Source: Geothrix sp. 21YS21S-4 (GTDB taxonomy: Bacteria; Acidobacteriota; Holophagae; Holophagales; Holophagaceae). From it: 64,000 bases of DNA. The position numbers and the translations under genes are program-made. Each line of letters begins with the position of its first letter. The stretch's first letter is position 1. The notes under the pieces were generated by a model. That model was not told where the DNA came from, made no database searches, and saw only the letters and a list, made by a program, of their open reading frames with translations. The stretch lies in NCBI RefSeq assembly GCF_030845995.1, contig NZ_CP132719.1, positions 3,014,441 to 3,078,440 on the forward strand. Direction: 5' to 3'. Positions 36,882 to 45,038 of this stretch are shown one piece after another.

Positions 36882-38591
36882 ATGAACCCCGACCCCCACG
36901 CGGATCCCTACGTCCCCTACCTCCGCCAGGCGGAGCAGTTCTTCGCCGACGGGGAACTCGTCAAGGCCGGCCAGATCTGGCAGGCGATCCTCAAGCAGCA
37001 ACCCACACACACCGAGGCCCGGGAACGGCTGGTCGCCCTGCGGGACCGGCTCGTGGCCCTCCGGGAGAAGGAGGCCGCCGCCGCGGCTCCCGAACCTCCG
37101 CTCCCCGCTCCCCCGCCTCCGCCGGCCCCCATCGAGGGCCCCGATCGGCTCGTGGCCGAGGGCTGCACCCTCTACGACATGGGCCAGGCCGCGGACGCCC
37201 TGCGGAAGTGGGAAGAGGCCCTCGCCCGGCACCCCCTCCATCCCCTCGCCCGAACCTACGCCGCCAGCGCCCGCCGGGAGTTGGGCCTGCCTCCGTTGGA
37301 GGCCGCCGTGGAGTCCGCACCAGCCCCCGCCCCCATCGCCTTCGGGGACGACGACGCCGCCCGGCTGCTGCGGGAGGCCGTCCAGCTCTACGACATGGGG
37401 CTCACGGAAGAAGCGATCGCCAAGTGGGAGCGGGTGCTCGTCCTGGAGCCGCACCGGGAGGAAATCCAGGAGTACCTCCGCCAAGCGCGGGAGGAGCTCG
37501 GCCGGGAACCCGCCCCCGCTGTCGCGCCGCCGTCGGTGACTTCCCCCGGCACGCGGGACAGCCAGGCCCTGGACCTCAAGCTGCGCCAGGCGGACCACCT
37601 GCTCAGCCTCCAGCGCCGGGAGGAAGCCGCCTTCACCTACCAGCAGGCCCTGGCTCTGGCTCCGGGCCATCCCCGCGCCCTGGAGGGCCTGGCCCGCTGC
37701 GGCCAGTCGGAGACAGCATCCCCCGCGTCTTTCCCTCCTCCGGTGCCGTCCCCGTCCGCTTCGGGCACGGGCCCCCTCCGCCTGGACACCGCGGCCCGGA
37801 ATCCCATCGCCATGGCGGAGAGCGCGCCACGGGGAAATCCCGGCGTGGAGCCTCCCGCCGCCCTGCTCCAGGCGTCGCCCCCCCCGCGCGGGGGGCTGTT
37901 CCTCCCGGGCCGCCTGAAGGGCCTCGCGGAGCGGCTTCCCTGGCGGGGGCGCCCCCGCCTCATCGCCGGCCTCGGCGGAGGCGCCGTGGTCCTACTCCTC
38001 GCCCTGGTCGCGGTCCACGGCTACCGGAAGGACCAGGGGCTCAAGGAGGCCGTCCGCGCCGCGCGGGACGCCGCGTTGGCCCCCATCGCCCAGCAGGCCC
38101 AGGCGCCGGATCTGGTGGAGACGCCGGAGGCCCTTCGCGAGGAGGCTGAAGCCGCGCTGGGCGCCGATCCCGTCCGCGCCTACCTCCGCGCCCAGGCCCT
38201 GGCGGCGCGGTTGCCGGATCAGCCCCAGGCCCTGGCCCTTCTGGAGAAATCCCGGGCGGGATTGGCGGGGGGCGCCGTGGGCGCGAGCCTTCCGGAGTTC
38301 CAGAAGCACCTCCAGACCGGCGACCTCGAAGCCGCCACCCGGGTCATGGACGCCCTATTGCGGGCCCAGCCCGATGATCCCGACCTCCGCGCCCGCGCGG
38401 CCCGCCTCCAGCTCCTGCTCTGCGCCGCCCACGCGGGCCAGACGCGCTGGGACGCGGCCGCCGACGACCTCCGCCGCGGCCGGGCCCTGTTTCCCGGCGA
38501 CAAGGCGTGGCAGGCCCGCCTCCGCCTGCTGGAACACATCAAGGGGCTGCCCAAGCCCCAGCAGGCGAAGTGGGCCTCGCTGCTGGGATAG
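36882..38591 (+). CDS. TPR protein with one membrane segment
   Basis: 569 residues. Starts with TPR-like units (YLRQAEQFFADGELVKAGQIWQAI, and CTLYDMGQAADALRKWEEAL repeated as LYDMGLTEEAIAKWERVL), with Pro-rich linkers between. One membrane segment at about 358-380 (LIAGLGGGAVVLLLALVAV), then a C-terminal TPR region likely on the far side. Forms a unit with the FHA gene. Such FHA-TPR pairs suggest assembly platforms in motility or secretion, but no specific system is recognised. Confidence 0.75.
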   Translation: MNPDPHADPYVPYLRQAEQFFADGELVKAGQIWQAILKQQPTHTEARERLVALRDRLVALREKEAAAAAPEPPLPAPPPPPAPIEGPDRLVAEGCTLYDMGQAADALRKWEEALARHPLHPLARTYAASARRELGLPPLEAAVESAPAPAPIAFGDDDAARLLREAVQLYDMGLTEEAIAKWERVLVLEPHREEIQEYLRQAREELGREPAPAVAPPSVTSPGTRDSQALDLKLRQADHLLSLQRREEAAFTYQQALALAPGHPRALEGLARCGQSETASPASFPPPVPSPSASGTGPLRLDTAARNPIAMAESAPRGNPGVEPPAALLQASPPPRGGLFLPGRLKGLAERLPWRGRPRLIAGLGGGAVVLLLALVAVHGYRKDQGLKEAVRAARDAALAPIAQQAQAPDLVETPEALREEAEAALGADPVRAYLRAQALAARLPDQPQALALLEKSRAGLAGGAVGASLPEFQKHLQTGDLEAATRVMDALLRAQPDDPDLRARAARLQLLLCAAHAGQTRWDAAADDLRRGRALFPGDKAWQARLRLLEHIKGLPKPQQAKWASLLG

Positions 38592-38595
38592 CGCG

Positions 38596-39750
38596 TCACG
38601 CCACCCACACCTCGGGAGGAACCGGGTGGCTCAGGAAGTGGGTCATGCCCTCGTTCAGGCCGTAGGCGCCGGTGGTGCCGAAAACCAGCAGATCCCCCGC
38701 GGCCAGTTCCGGCAGGCGAACCTCGCCCAGGCGATCCAGGCTGGTGCACAGCGGGCCGGCCAAGGTGTAGGGAACGTCGCCCTCCCCCTTGCCCACGGCC
38801 TTCACCGGGAAGGGCTGGCCGGTCAGCAGGGGGCGGATGAGGTGGTTGATGCCCCCTTCCAGGATGGCGAAGCGCGTCCCGCGGCTCTCCTTCACGCGGA
38901 CGACCCGGGCCAAGTAGATCCCGCAGGGGCCGGCCAGGAAGCGCCCCGGCTCCAGGATCAACTCGCCCGAGAACCAGGAATGCCGCGCCAACAAATCGGA
39001 CAGTCCCTGTCCAAATGCCGCCAGGTCCAGGGGCGTTTCCTCCGGAGCGTAGGGCACGCCCAGTCCGCCTCCCAGGTCGATCTGCTCGAAGGCGAGACCA
39101 TGGGTTTCATGCAGCCGCCGGGCCAGATCCAGCACGCCGCCGTGGATGGCCCGCAGTTTCGCGGCGTCCCGCTGATTGCTGGCGGCGAAGACGTGGAGGC
39201 CTCGGATGCGGACGTGGCGCAGCGCCGCGGCCCGCTCCAGCAGCCGCGGCACGTCCTCCTCGTCCACCCCGAAGGCAGACGGCCCGCTCCCCCCGATGAT
39301 CCGGTTGCCCTCGTCCAGATCGAAGGCGGGATGGACCCGCAGGTTCACGGCGATCTCCCGGTCGGCCAGACGATCGATCCGCGCCAGGTCCTCCCAACCC
39401 TCCGCCTGGACCCGGACGCCCATCTCCAGGGCCTTCCGCAGCTCCGCCTCCCGCTTGCCCGGTCCCGCGAAGAACGTGCGGCCCGGCGGCAGGCCCAGGG
39501 CCTCCACCCGCTCCAGCTCCCCGATGGACGCGCAGTCGAAGCTGGCCCCCAGCGATGCGAAGCGGGCCAGCAGCTCCGGATGGGGATTGGCTTTCACCGC
39601 GTAGGCGAGCCTCACTCGCGCCGGCAGCGCCGCCCGCAGCGCCCGGAATCCCGCCTCCGCCACGGCGCCCGAGTAGGCGAAGCAGGGCGTGCCGTGGTGC
39701 GCGGCGAGGGCGCGGCACGGGTCGTCGTCGAATGCGAAGAGGGGGTTCAT
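38596..39750 (-). CDS. lysA: Fold-type III PLP decarboxylase, LysA-like (exosortase-associated-type features)
   Basis: 384 residues. PLP Lys in RLAYAVKANPHPELLARF; glycine loop LGGGLGVPYAPEE; substrate/cofactor residues in LEPGRFLAGPCGIYLARVV and GPLCTSLDRLGE (active-site Cys). The end, TTGAYGLNEGMTHFLSHP, resembles the PLP decarboxylases linked to exosortase systems rather than classical LysA (GAYG-x-x-M-x-S-x-Y). As the last gene of a complete DAP operon it is most likely diaminopimelate decarboxylase, converting meso-DAP to lysine, but the substrate is not proven. Preceded by 55 bases containing a short repeat. Confidence 0.75.
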   Translation of the reverse strand: MNPLFAFDDDPCRALAAHHGTPCFAYSGAVAEAGFRALRAALPARVRLAYAVKANPHPELLARFASLGASFDCASIGELERVEALGLPPGRTFFAGPGKREAELRKALEMGVRVQAEGWEDLARIDRLADREIAVNLRVHPAFDLDEGNRIIGGSGPSAFGVDEEDVPRLLERAAALRHVRIRGLHVFAASNQRDAAKLRAIHGGVLDLARRLHETHGLAFEQIDLGGGLGVPYAPEETPLDLAAFGQGLSDLLARHSWFSGELILEPGRFLAGPCGIYLARVVRVKESRGTRFAILEGGINHLIRPLLTGQPFPVKAVGKGEGDVPYTLAGPLCTSLDRLGEVRLPELAAGDLLVFGTTGAYGLNEGMTHFLSHPVPPEVWVA

Positions 39751-39759
39751 AGAAAGCCT

Positions 39760-39780
39760 TTAACCGCAGATGACGCAGAG
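39760..39780. repeat. Short intergenic repeat (CCGCAGATGACGCAG module)
   Basis: In the 55-base gap between lysA-like and the aminotransferase gene lies TTAACCGCAGATGACGCAG. The same module recurs at 57838-57855 (ACCGCAGATGTCGCAGATG) beside the larger hairpin repeat. It is intergenic in both places. Confidence 0.5.
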
Positions 39781-39805
39781 AAAACCGACCCGCCCAAGCC
39801 TTGCT

Positions 39806-40921
39806 TCAACGCTTCCAGTACGGCGCCAAGCGCCGCACGCCTTCGCGCAGCTGCTCCGGCGTGGCGGCGAAGCTGAGGCGGGCGTGGCGGCGACCGCCTT
39901 CACCGAAGGCGAGGCCGGGGATCAGCACCACCTTGGCTTCGTCGCGCAGCTTCAGGCAGAAGGCCAGGGGATCGGCGTGGGCGGCGTCGGGGAGCGCCAT
40001 GAAGTGGTAGAAGGTGCCGTCGGGGGGCGCCACGGTCTGGCCGAGTTCCTCGCGCAGGGCCGCGGCCAGGGCTTCCCAGCGCTCGCCCACGGCGGCGCGG
40101 GCCTCGGCGAGGATGGCGTCCGAGTGCTCGATCAGCGCCAGGGCGGCCCACTGGGCGGGCGTGGCCGTGCCCGTCACGGCGTAGCCGTGGACCACCCGGG
40201 CGGGCGTCAGCCACTCGGGATCGCCCACGGCCCAGCCCACGCGCAGGCCCGGCGCGCCCCAGCCCTTGCTCACGGAGCTGGTCACCACGCCGCGGTCGGT
40301 GACGTCCCGGAGGCTGGGACAGCGCGATCCGAAGTGGAGATCGCGGTAGACCTCGTCGGAGATCAGCAGGACGCCCCGGGCTGTGCAGGCATCGGCCACG
40401 CGCTTCAGGGCCTCGGCGCTTCCGCCGCCGCCGGTGGGATTGGAGGGCAGGTTGAGGATCACCGCCGACACGTCCGGCGTGGCGTCCAGCACGCGCACCA
40501 GCTCGTCCGCATCCAGCCGGAAGCGGTCGGCGGACAGGCGGTACGGCACCGGCTCCGCGCCCGCCATCCGGGCGAGGGCCGGGTAGGCCACGAACCCGGG
40601 ATCGGGCACCAGCACCTTCGTCCCCGCCTCCACCCAGGCCTGGAACAGGGCGAACAGCGCGCCCTGGGAGCCGGTGGTGATGAGCACCTCGTCCACGTGC
40701 GAGCCATGGAAGGCGGCCACGGCCTTCCGCAACTCCAGCAGGCCCGCGTGGGGCACATAGGCGCAGGGGCCGGGCGCCCGCAGCAGCGCCTTCCGTGCCA
40801 CCTCCGGCAGGTCCCAGGTGGGCTCCCCCAGGCCTAGGGGAATGGCGCCCTGGGGCGTGCCGTCCGTGATGGCGCGGATGGGCGAGGGCTTGAGCAGGGA
40901 CAGGCGGGAGGCGGGCTTCAT
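39806..40921 (-). CDS. Class I/II aminotransferase, probable DAP-pathway (DapC-like)
   Basis: 371 residues. Fold-type I features: PLGLGEPTWDLPEVARKAL, YVPHAGLLELRKAVAAFH, TTGSQGALFALFQAWVEAG, ILNLPSNPTGGGG, VLLISDEVYRDLHFG, and SSVSKGWGAPGLRVGWAV with the Schiff-base Lys. It follows dapD in a lysine operon that uses the succinylase route, so N-succinyl-LL-DAP aminotransferase is the natural assignment, with substrate assigned by context only. Upstream is a 111-base gap filled by a hairpin repeat. Confidence 0.8.
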   Translation of the reverse strand: MKPASRLSLLKPSPIRAITDGTPQGAIPLGLGEPTWDLPEVARKALLRAPGPCAYVPHAGLLELRKAVAAFHGSHVDEVLITTGSQGALFALFQAWVEAGTKVLVPDPGFVAYPALARMAGAEPVPYRLSADRFRLDADELVRVLDATPDVSAVILNLPSNPTGGGGSAEALKRVADACTARGVLLISDEVYRDLHFGSRCPSLRDVTDRGVVTSSVSKGWGAPGLRVGWAVGDPEWLTPARVVHGYAVTGTATPAQWAALALIEHSDAILAEARAAVGERWEALAAALREELGQTVAPPDGTFYHFMALPDAAHADPLAFCLKLRDEAKVVLIPGLAFGEGGRRHARLSFAATPEQLREGVRRLAPYWKR

Positions 40922-40930
40922 CGGAACCTC

Positions 40931-41022
40931 AAAACCAACAGATCACCACCAAGACGCCAGGGCACCAAGAACCGCAAAAGCCTTTTGTCTTTTCCTGGCG
41001 TCCTGATGCCTTGGCGGTTTGC
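40931..41022. repeat. Hairpin-forming intergenic repeat, copy B
   Basis: Contains TCACCACCAAGACGCC at its left end and an imperfect complementary half ending CCTTGGCGGT, separated by an A/T-rich loop (GCAAAAGCCTTTTGTCTTTT). It occupies the dapD-aminotransferase gap, just 3' of the dapD stop on the minus strand. Related to the copies at 57901 and 59514. It could end or weaken transcription inside the lysine operon. Confidence 0.7.
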
Positions 41023-41032
41023 ATTTCGTCGC

Positions 41033-41854
41033 CTACCGGAGGGCCTGTTCCAGCGCGGTGGCGGCGTCGGTCCGGTCGTCGCGGTACTTCACGATGCAGG
41101 GGGCGGAAAGCTGGAGGCCGCGGGCCTGTGCGTACTCCCCGGAGGCCGGGCGGGAGCCGGGCACCACCACGGCGCCTTCGGGCACTTCCTGGCGCAGCTC
41201 GCGGCCGTTCACCAGGTCGTGAATCACGGTGCTGCCGGTGAGGACCACGCCGGAGGCGAGAACCGCGCGGCGGCGGACGACGATCCCCTCGAACAGGCCC
41301 ACGAGCCCGCCCACGAAGGCGTCGTCCTCCACGATCACCGGCCGGGCGCCCGCGGGTTCCAAAACGCCGCCGATCTGGGCCGCGGCGGAGAGGTGTACCC
41401 GCTTGCCGATCTGGGCGCAACTGCCCACCAGGGCGTGGCTGTCCACCATGGTGCCCTCGTCCACGAAGGCCCCCACGTTCACGTAGGCCGGAGGCATCAG
41501 CACGACGCTGCGAGCGATGTGGGCGCCGCGCCGGACGGCCGTCCCGCCGGGCACGAGGCGCACCCCGTCCTCCAGGCCGAAGTGGCGCACGGGATAGGCC
41601 GTCTTGTCGAACATGGGGAAGCCCGGGCCCGGCATCTCCACCAGATTCGTGCGGCGGAACCCGCAGAGGATGGCCTGCTTGACCCAGGCGTTGGTCTCCC
41701 ACGTGCCGTCCTCGCGGCGCTCCGCGGCGCGGATGGTGCCGGTTTCCAGGGCCACCAGCAGCACCTGGTGCATGGCGGGCGCTTCCGGATCAGCCCCCAG
41801 GGCCTCGGGCGGCCGGTTGAAGAAGGCGCGGATGGAATCGAGATCCAGGACCAT
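41033..41854 (-). CDS. dapD: Tetrahydrodipicolinate N-succinyltransferase
   Basis: 273 residues, normal length. Left-handed beta-helix hexapeptide repeats run through RRGAHIARSVVLMPPAYVNV, GAFVDEGTMVDSHALVGSCA and QIGKRVHLSAAAQIGGVLEP; the domain following has VIVEDDAFVGGLVGLFEGI. N-terminal helix domain and the ending typical of DapD. It transfers succinyl from succinyl-CoA to tetrahydrodipicolinate in lysine/DAP synthesis. Its ATG overlaps the dapA stop by one base. Confidence 0.95.
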   Translation of the reverse strand: MVLDLDSIRAFFNRPPEALGADPEAPAMHQVLLVALETGTIRAAERREDGTWETNAWVKQAILCGFRRTNLVEMPGPGFPMFDKTAYPVRHFGLEDGVRLVPGGTAVRRGAHIARSVVLMPPAYVNVGAFVDEGTMVDSHALVGSCAQIGKRVHLSAAAQIGGVLEPAGARPVIVEDDAFVGGLVGLFEGIVVRRRAVLASGVVLTGSTVIHDLVNGRELRQEVPEGAVVVPGSRPASGEYAQARGLQLSAPCIVKYRDDRTDAATALEQALR

Positions 41855-42753
41855 CAGTTCGCTCCAGGAAGGGGGGCGCCGGCCAGCCGGAGGGCTTCGG
41901 CGAGGCGGGCGCGGGTGGCGGGCTCCGCGGGAACCAGCGGCAGGCGCAGGGTCTCTCCGCAGAGGCCCAGCAGGCTCAGCGCCGCCTTGAGGGGAATGGG
42001 ATTGCTTTCGAGAAACAGGGCGTCCATGAGGGGCAGCAGCCGCTGGTGAAGAGCCAGAGCACCCGCGGCGTCGCCTTTCCGGGCGGCCGCCACCAGCGCG
42101 GCCGTCTCCCGGGGCAGAACGTTGCCGAGCACGGAAATCAATCCGGAGGCCCCGACGGCGAGCGACGCCAGAGCCAGGTTGTCATCCCCGGACAGGAGCC
42201 GCTTGCCCGGAGGCAACTGCCGGGCGATCTCCCCGATCTGCGCGAGATTCCCGCTGCTCTCCTTCACCGCCACGACCTGGGGGTTCTCCCACAGCCGCGC
42301 CAGGGCGGCGGGCACGAGGTTCAGGCCCGTGCGGCCCGGCACGTTGTAGACCACCAGAGGAAGACCGGGCGCGGCCTCCGCCACGGCCGCGAAATGGGCC
42401 ACCAGCCCGGCGGGCGTCGGCTTGTTGTAGTAGGGCGTCACCACCAACGCGCCTTGGGCTCCCAGTTCCTGGGCGCGGCGGGTGAGGGCCGCCGCCTGGC
42501 GGGTGGCGTTGTGGCCGGTGCCCACCACCACGGGCCGCCCGCCGCTCTCCTCCAGGCACGCCGCGATGACCGCGTCGCGCTCCGCGTCCAGGATCGTGGC
42601 GGCCTCGCCGGTGGAGCCCAGGGGCACCAGAGTGTCCACCCCACCGGCCACCACGTGGCGCACCAGCTTTCGGAAAGCGAGCAGATCCACGTCGCCCGAG
42701 GGCGTGAAGGGCGTCGCCAGGGCGACGGCGAGCCCGGAAAGGTCGAGGGTCAT
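41854..42753 (-). CDS. dapA: 4-hydroxy-tetrahydrodipicolinate synthase
   Basis: 299 residues. Signature parts: VALATPFTPSGDVDLLAFRKL, VPLGSTGEAATILDAER, VTPYYNKPTPAGLVAHF, PLVVYNVPGRTG with Tyr136, VVAVKESSGNLAQI with Schiff-base Lys164, and LLSGDDNLAL. It condenses pyruvate with aspartate semialdehyde, the first committed step to DAP. Overlaps dapB by ATGA and dapD by one base. Confidence 0.96.
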   Translation of the reverse strand: MTLDLSGLAVALATPFTPSGDVDLLAFRKLVRHVVAGGVDTLVPLGSTGEAATILDAERDAVIAACLEESGGRPVVVGTGHNATRQAAALTRRAQELGAQGALVVTPYYNKPTPAGLVAHFAAVAEAAPGLPLVVYNVPGRTGLNLVPAALARLWENPQVVAVKESSGNLAQIGEIARQLPPGKRLLSGDDNLALASLAVGASGLISVLGNVLPRETAALVAAARKGDAAGALALHQRLLPLMDALFLESNPIPLKAALSLLGLCGETLRLPLVPAEPATRARLAEALRLAGAPLPGAN

Positions 42754-43469
42754 GGGCGGCCTCCGAAGGCGAAGAGGGGATCCAACAGATCCGCGGCCAG
42801 GTCGTCCATGGAGAAGACGCCCTTCCGGCCGTGCAGCCACCGCGCCGCGGCGAGGGCACCCTGGGCGAAGGGAGCCCGGGACCGGGCGGTGTGCGTGATC
42901 TCCAGCAGTTCCGCGGGCGCGTCGAGGCCCACGGTGTGCATGCCGAACTCGGCGCCCGCCCGCACCACGCCCACACTGAGCTGGTGGGGCGCGGGAGTTC
43001 CGAGGGTCCACTCCGTCTTGCGGGGGCAACCCCGCATCAGGGACTCCGCCAGGGTGCGGGCGGTTCCCGACGGCGCATCGGCCTTGAGGCGGTGGTGGCG
43101 TTCGACGAGGAAGGGATCCCGCGCGGGATCGAGCGCGGCGAAGCGCCCCAGAACTTCGGCAAACCGAGCCATCAGCGCCACCGAAACGGAGAAATTGGAG
43201 GCCGTCAAAACTCCGATCCGGCTGCCCACGCGAGCTTCCAGGTCGGGAAGGCTCCAGCCGGTGGTTCCGATCACCAGATCCGTGCCGGTGGCGAGCGCCC
43301 ACTCGAGGTGGGCCTCGAGGGCCTCGGGAACGCTGGCGTCCACCGCCACGTCCGCCGGGGAAGGCGGCGCTTCCCGGGCCACCTGCCAGGCCAGCGCTCC
43401 GCCCGCTTCCGCCGCGATGGCGGAACCGAGCCGGCCCCGGCCGAACAGGCCGATGCGGAGCCCGGTCAC
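42750..43469 (-). CDS. dapB: 4-hydroxy-tetrahydrodipicolinate reductase
   Basis: 239 residues from GTG 43469, which overlaps the lysC stop (GTGA). N-terminal NAD(P)-binding LRIGLFGRGRLGSAIAAEA, then DLVIGTTGWSLPDLE, LTASNFSVSVALMARF, and the DapB signature VERHHRLKADAPSGTA with the catalytic His pair and Lys. The glycine-rich motif GRGRLG replaces the common GAxGRMG. Reduces the DapA product with NAD(P)H. Confidence 0.95.
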   Translation of the reverse strand: MTGLRIGLFGRGRLGSAIAAEAGGALAWQVAREAPPSPADVAVDASVPEALEAHLEWALATGTDLVIGTTGWSLPDLEARVGSRIGVLTASNFSVSVALMARFAEVLGRFAALDPARDPFLVERHHRLKADAPSGTARTLAESLMRGCPRKTEWTLGTPAPHQLSVGVVRAGAEFGMHTVGLDAPAELLEITHTARSRAPFAQGALAAARWLHGRKGVFSMDDLAADLLDPLFAFGGRP

Positions 43470-44806
43470 GCGCCACCTCCGGCGAGGACGCGGTGCAGGC
43501 GGCGGAGGGCCTCGGCGGCCTCCTCCTGCTTCACCACGAGGCTGAGGTTGATCTCGTTGGCCCCCATGCTGATCATCTCCACGTTGATGTCGCCCAAAGA
43601 GGTCAGCAGCCGCGCGCCCAGGCCCGGCGTGGATTTCAGCCGCTCGCCCACGGCGGCGATGATGGCCCGGCCTTCGTGGGCCTCCACCGTGGCGAAGGCC
43701 GCCAGATCCTGCACGAGGGCCTTCAGCGGCACGTCCGCCTCCACCGTGAGGGATACGCTCACCTCGGCCGTGGCCACCAGATCCACGCTCACGCCGCGCC
43801 GCCCGAAGACCTCGAACAGCCGCGCCAGGAAGCCGCTCTGGGCCAGCATCCGCGAGCTGCTCACGGTGAGTACGGTCACCGGACCGCGGCTGGCCAGCGC
43901 GGTGATGGGCCGGCCCGTGCGCACCTCGGCGGCGATGGTGGTGAAGCGTCCGTGGGGCTTTCCCGTGTGGCGGACGGTGACGGGAATGCGGGCCTCTACC
44001 GCGGGCTGGATGGTGGCCGGATGGAGGACTTTGGCGCCGAAAGCCGCCAGCTCCGCGGCCTCGGCGAAGCTCAGATCGGGAATCGGAAGGGCGTCGGGCA
44101 CGATGCGCGGATCGCAGGTGAGCACGCCCTCCACGTCGGTCCAGATCTGGACCTCCTCCGCTCCCAGCGCCGCGCCCAGCAAAGCGGCCGAGTAGTCGCT
44201 GCCCCCACGGCCCAGGGTGGTGGTGAGGCCGTCTTCCGTGCCGCCGATGTAGCCCTGGGTCACCACCGCTTGGCCCGGCGCCAAGAGGGGAGCGACCTGC
44301 GCCGCCGCCAACTCCCGGATGGCGGCGGACTGGGGGACGGCTTCGCCGAACACCGCGTCCGTCCGCACCACGCCGCGGGCGTCCACCCAGGCGCCGCCGG
44401 TGAAGGCCGCGAAGATCCGCGTGGACAGCCGCTCGCCGAGGGACGCGATGGCGTCCATGCTGCGCGGGCTCAGTTCCCGCAGCATGGCCACGCCGCGGAG
44501 CAGCAGCTCCAGCTCGCCGAACAGGTCCGTCAGTGACCCGTCCAAGGCTTCGGGAACCGCTCCCGCGAACAGGTCCTCCGCCGCGCAGCGGTGGGCCGCC
44601 ATCAGGTCCCGCTGCCGCGCCAAGGCCCCGGCCAGATCGCCGGCCTCCGCCGTCTTCGCCGCCTCGAACAACCCGTTGGTGGTCTTGCCCATGGCGGACA
44701 GCACCACCAGCGGCGACCGGGGCAGGGCCGCGCGCACGAGCTCCGCCGCCTCCCGCATCCGCGCGGCGTCCGCCACGCTGCTCCCGCCGAACTTGAGCAC
44801 GATCAT
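43466..44806 (-). CDS. lysC: Aspartate kinase
   Basis: 446 residues, monofunctional class. Kinase motif MIVLKFGGSSVADAARM at the start, TLGRGGSDYSAALLGAALGA, VQIWTDVEGVLTCDPRIVP, and FGAKVLHPATIQPAVEARIP. C-terminal ~130 residues contain ACT domains (TVLTVSSSRMLAQSGFLARL, and MISMGANEINLSLVV), sites of feedback inhibition by lysine or threonine in relatives. The ATG at 44806 overlaps the stop of a small ORF produced by a duplication at the asd-lysC junction. In a riboswitch-controlled lysine operon, so lysine probably controls it at both RNA and protein level. Confidence 0.95.
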   Translation of the reverse strand: MIVLKFGGSSVADAARMREAAELVRAALPRSPLVVLSAMGKTTNGLFEAAKTAEAGDLAGALARQRDLMAAHRCAAEDLFAGAVPEALDGSLTDLFGELELLLRGVAMLRELSPRSMDAIASLGERLSTRIFAAFTGGAWVDARGVVRTDAVFGEAVPQSAAIRELAAAQVAPLLAPGQAVVTQGYIGGTEDGLTTTLGRGGSDYSAALLGAALGAEEVQIWTDVEGVLTCDPRIVPDALPIPDLSFAEAAELAAFGAKVLHPATIQPAVEARIPVTVRHTGKPHGRFTTIAAEVRTGRPITALASRGPVTVLTVSSSRMLAQSGFLARLFEVFGRRGVSVDLVATAEVSVSLTVEADVPLKALVQDLAAFATVEAHEGRAIIAAVGERLKSTPGLGARLLTSLGDINVEMISMGANEINLSLVVKQEEAAEALRRLHRVLAGGGA

Positions 44807-45038
44807 CGGAGGTACCCCTTCGCGTGGGCCAGCTCGGCGTTCAGGATGCCCCCGCCGGCGGCGCCCGCTCTGCGATCCCGCGGAGCGGGGAGCAGGAGGA
44901 CATGCCTGAATGGCATCTCCGATCGCGGGCCGCCAGACAACACGTGCACGGGGCGATTCACAGAACGGATCATCGGAGGTACCCCTTCGCATGGGCCAAC
45001 TCGGCGTTCAGGATGCTGCCGCCGGCCGCCCCGCGCTC
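44801..45038. repeat. Direct repeat at the asd-lysC junction
   Basis: Two ~70-base near-identical direct repeats, 44801-44870 and 44968-45038, both begin GATCATCGGAGGTACCCCTT and contain the end of the asd coding sequence (NAELAHAKGYLR). The unit period is 167 bases, and the intervening ~97 bases are unique. Differences between the copies are mostly single bases, several synonymous. The outer copy (44968-45038) is the true asd 3' end; the inner copy lies before lysC. Confidence 0.9.
44803..44973 (-). CDS. 56-codon ORF coupled to asd and lysC, created by duplication
   Basis: ATG 44973-44971 overlaps the asd stop and its own stop TGA (44805-44803) overlaps the lysC ATG. Both junctions are CGATGATC because the duplicated unit carries the asd stop/lysC start sequence. 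The C-terminal ~20 residues repeat the Asd tail (GGILNAELAHAKGYLR), while the first ~35 (RSVNRPVHVLSGGPRSE) have no recognised match. AAGGGG lies upstream of both the small ORF and lysC starts. It is probably translated as part of the coupled chain, but a function of the peptide is not supported. Confidence 0.4.
   Translation of the reverse strand: MIRSVNRPVHVLSGGPRSEMPFRHVLLLPAPRDRRAGAAGGGILNAELAHAKGYLR

Noticed and set aside
40931..41022. CRISPR-like array
   Set aside because: The CACCAAGA motifs are arms of palindromic intergenic elements, not regularly spaced direct repeats with spacers, and no cas genes are present.
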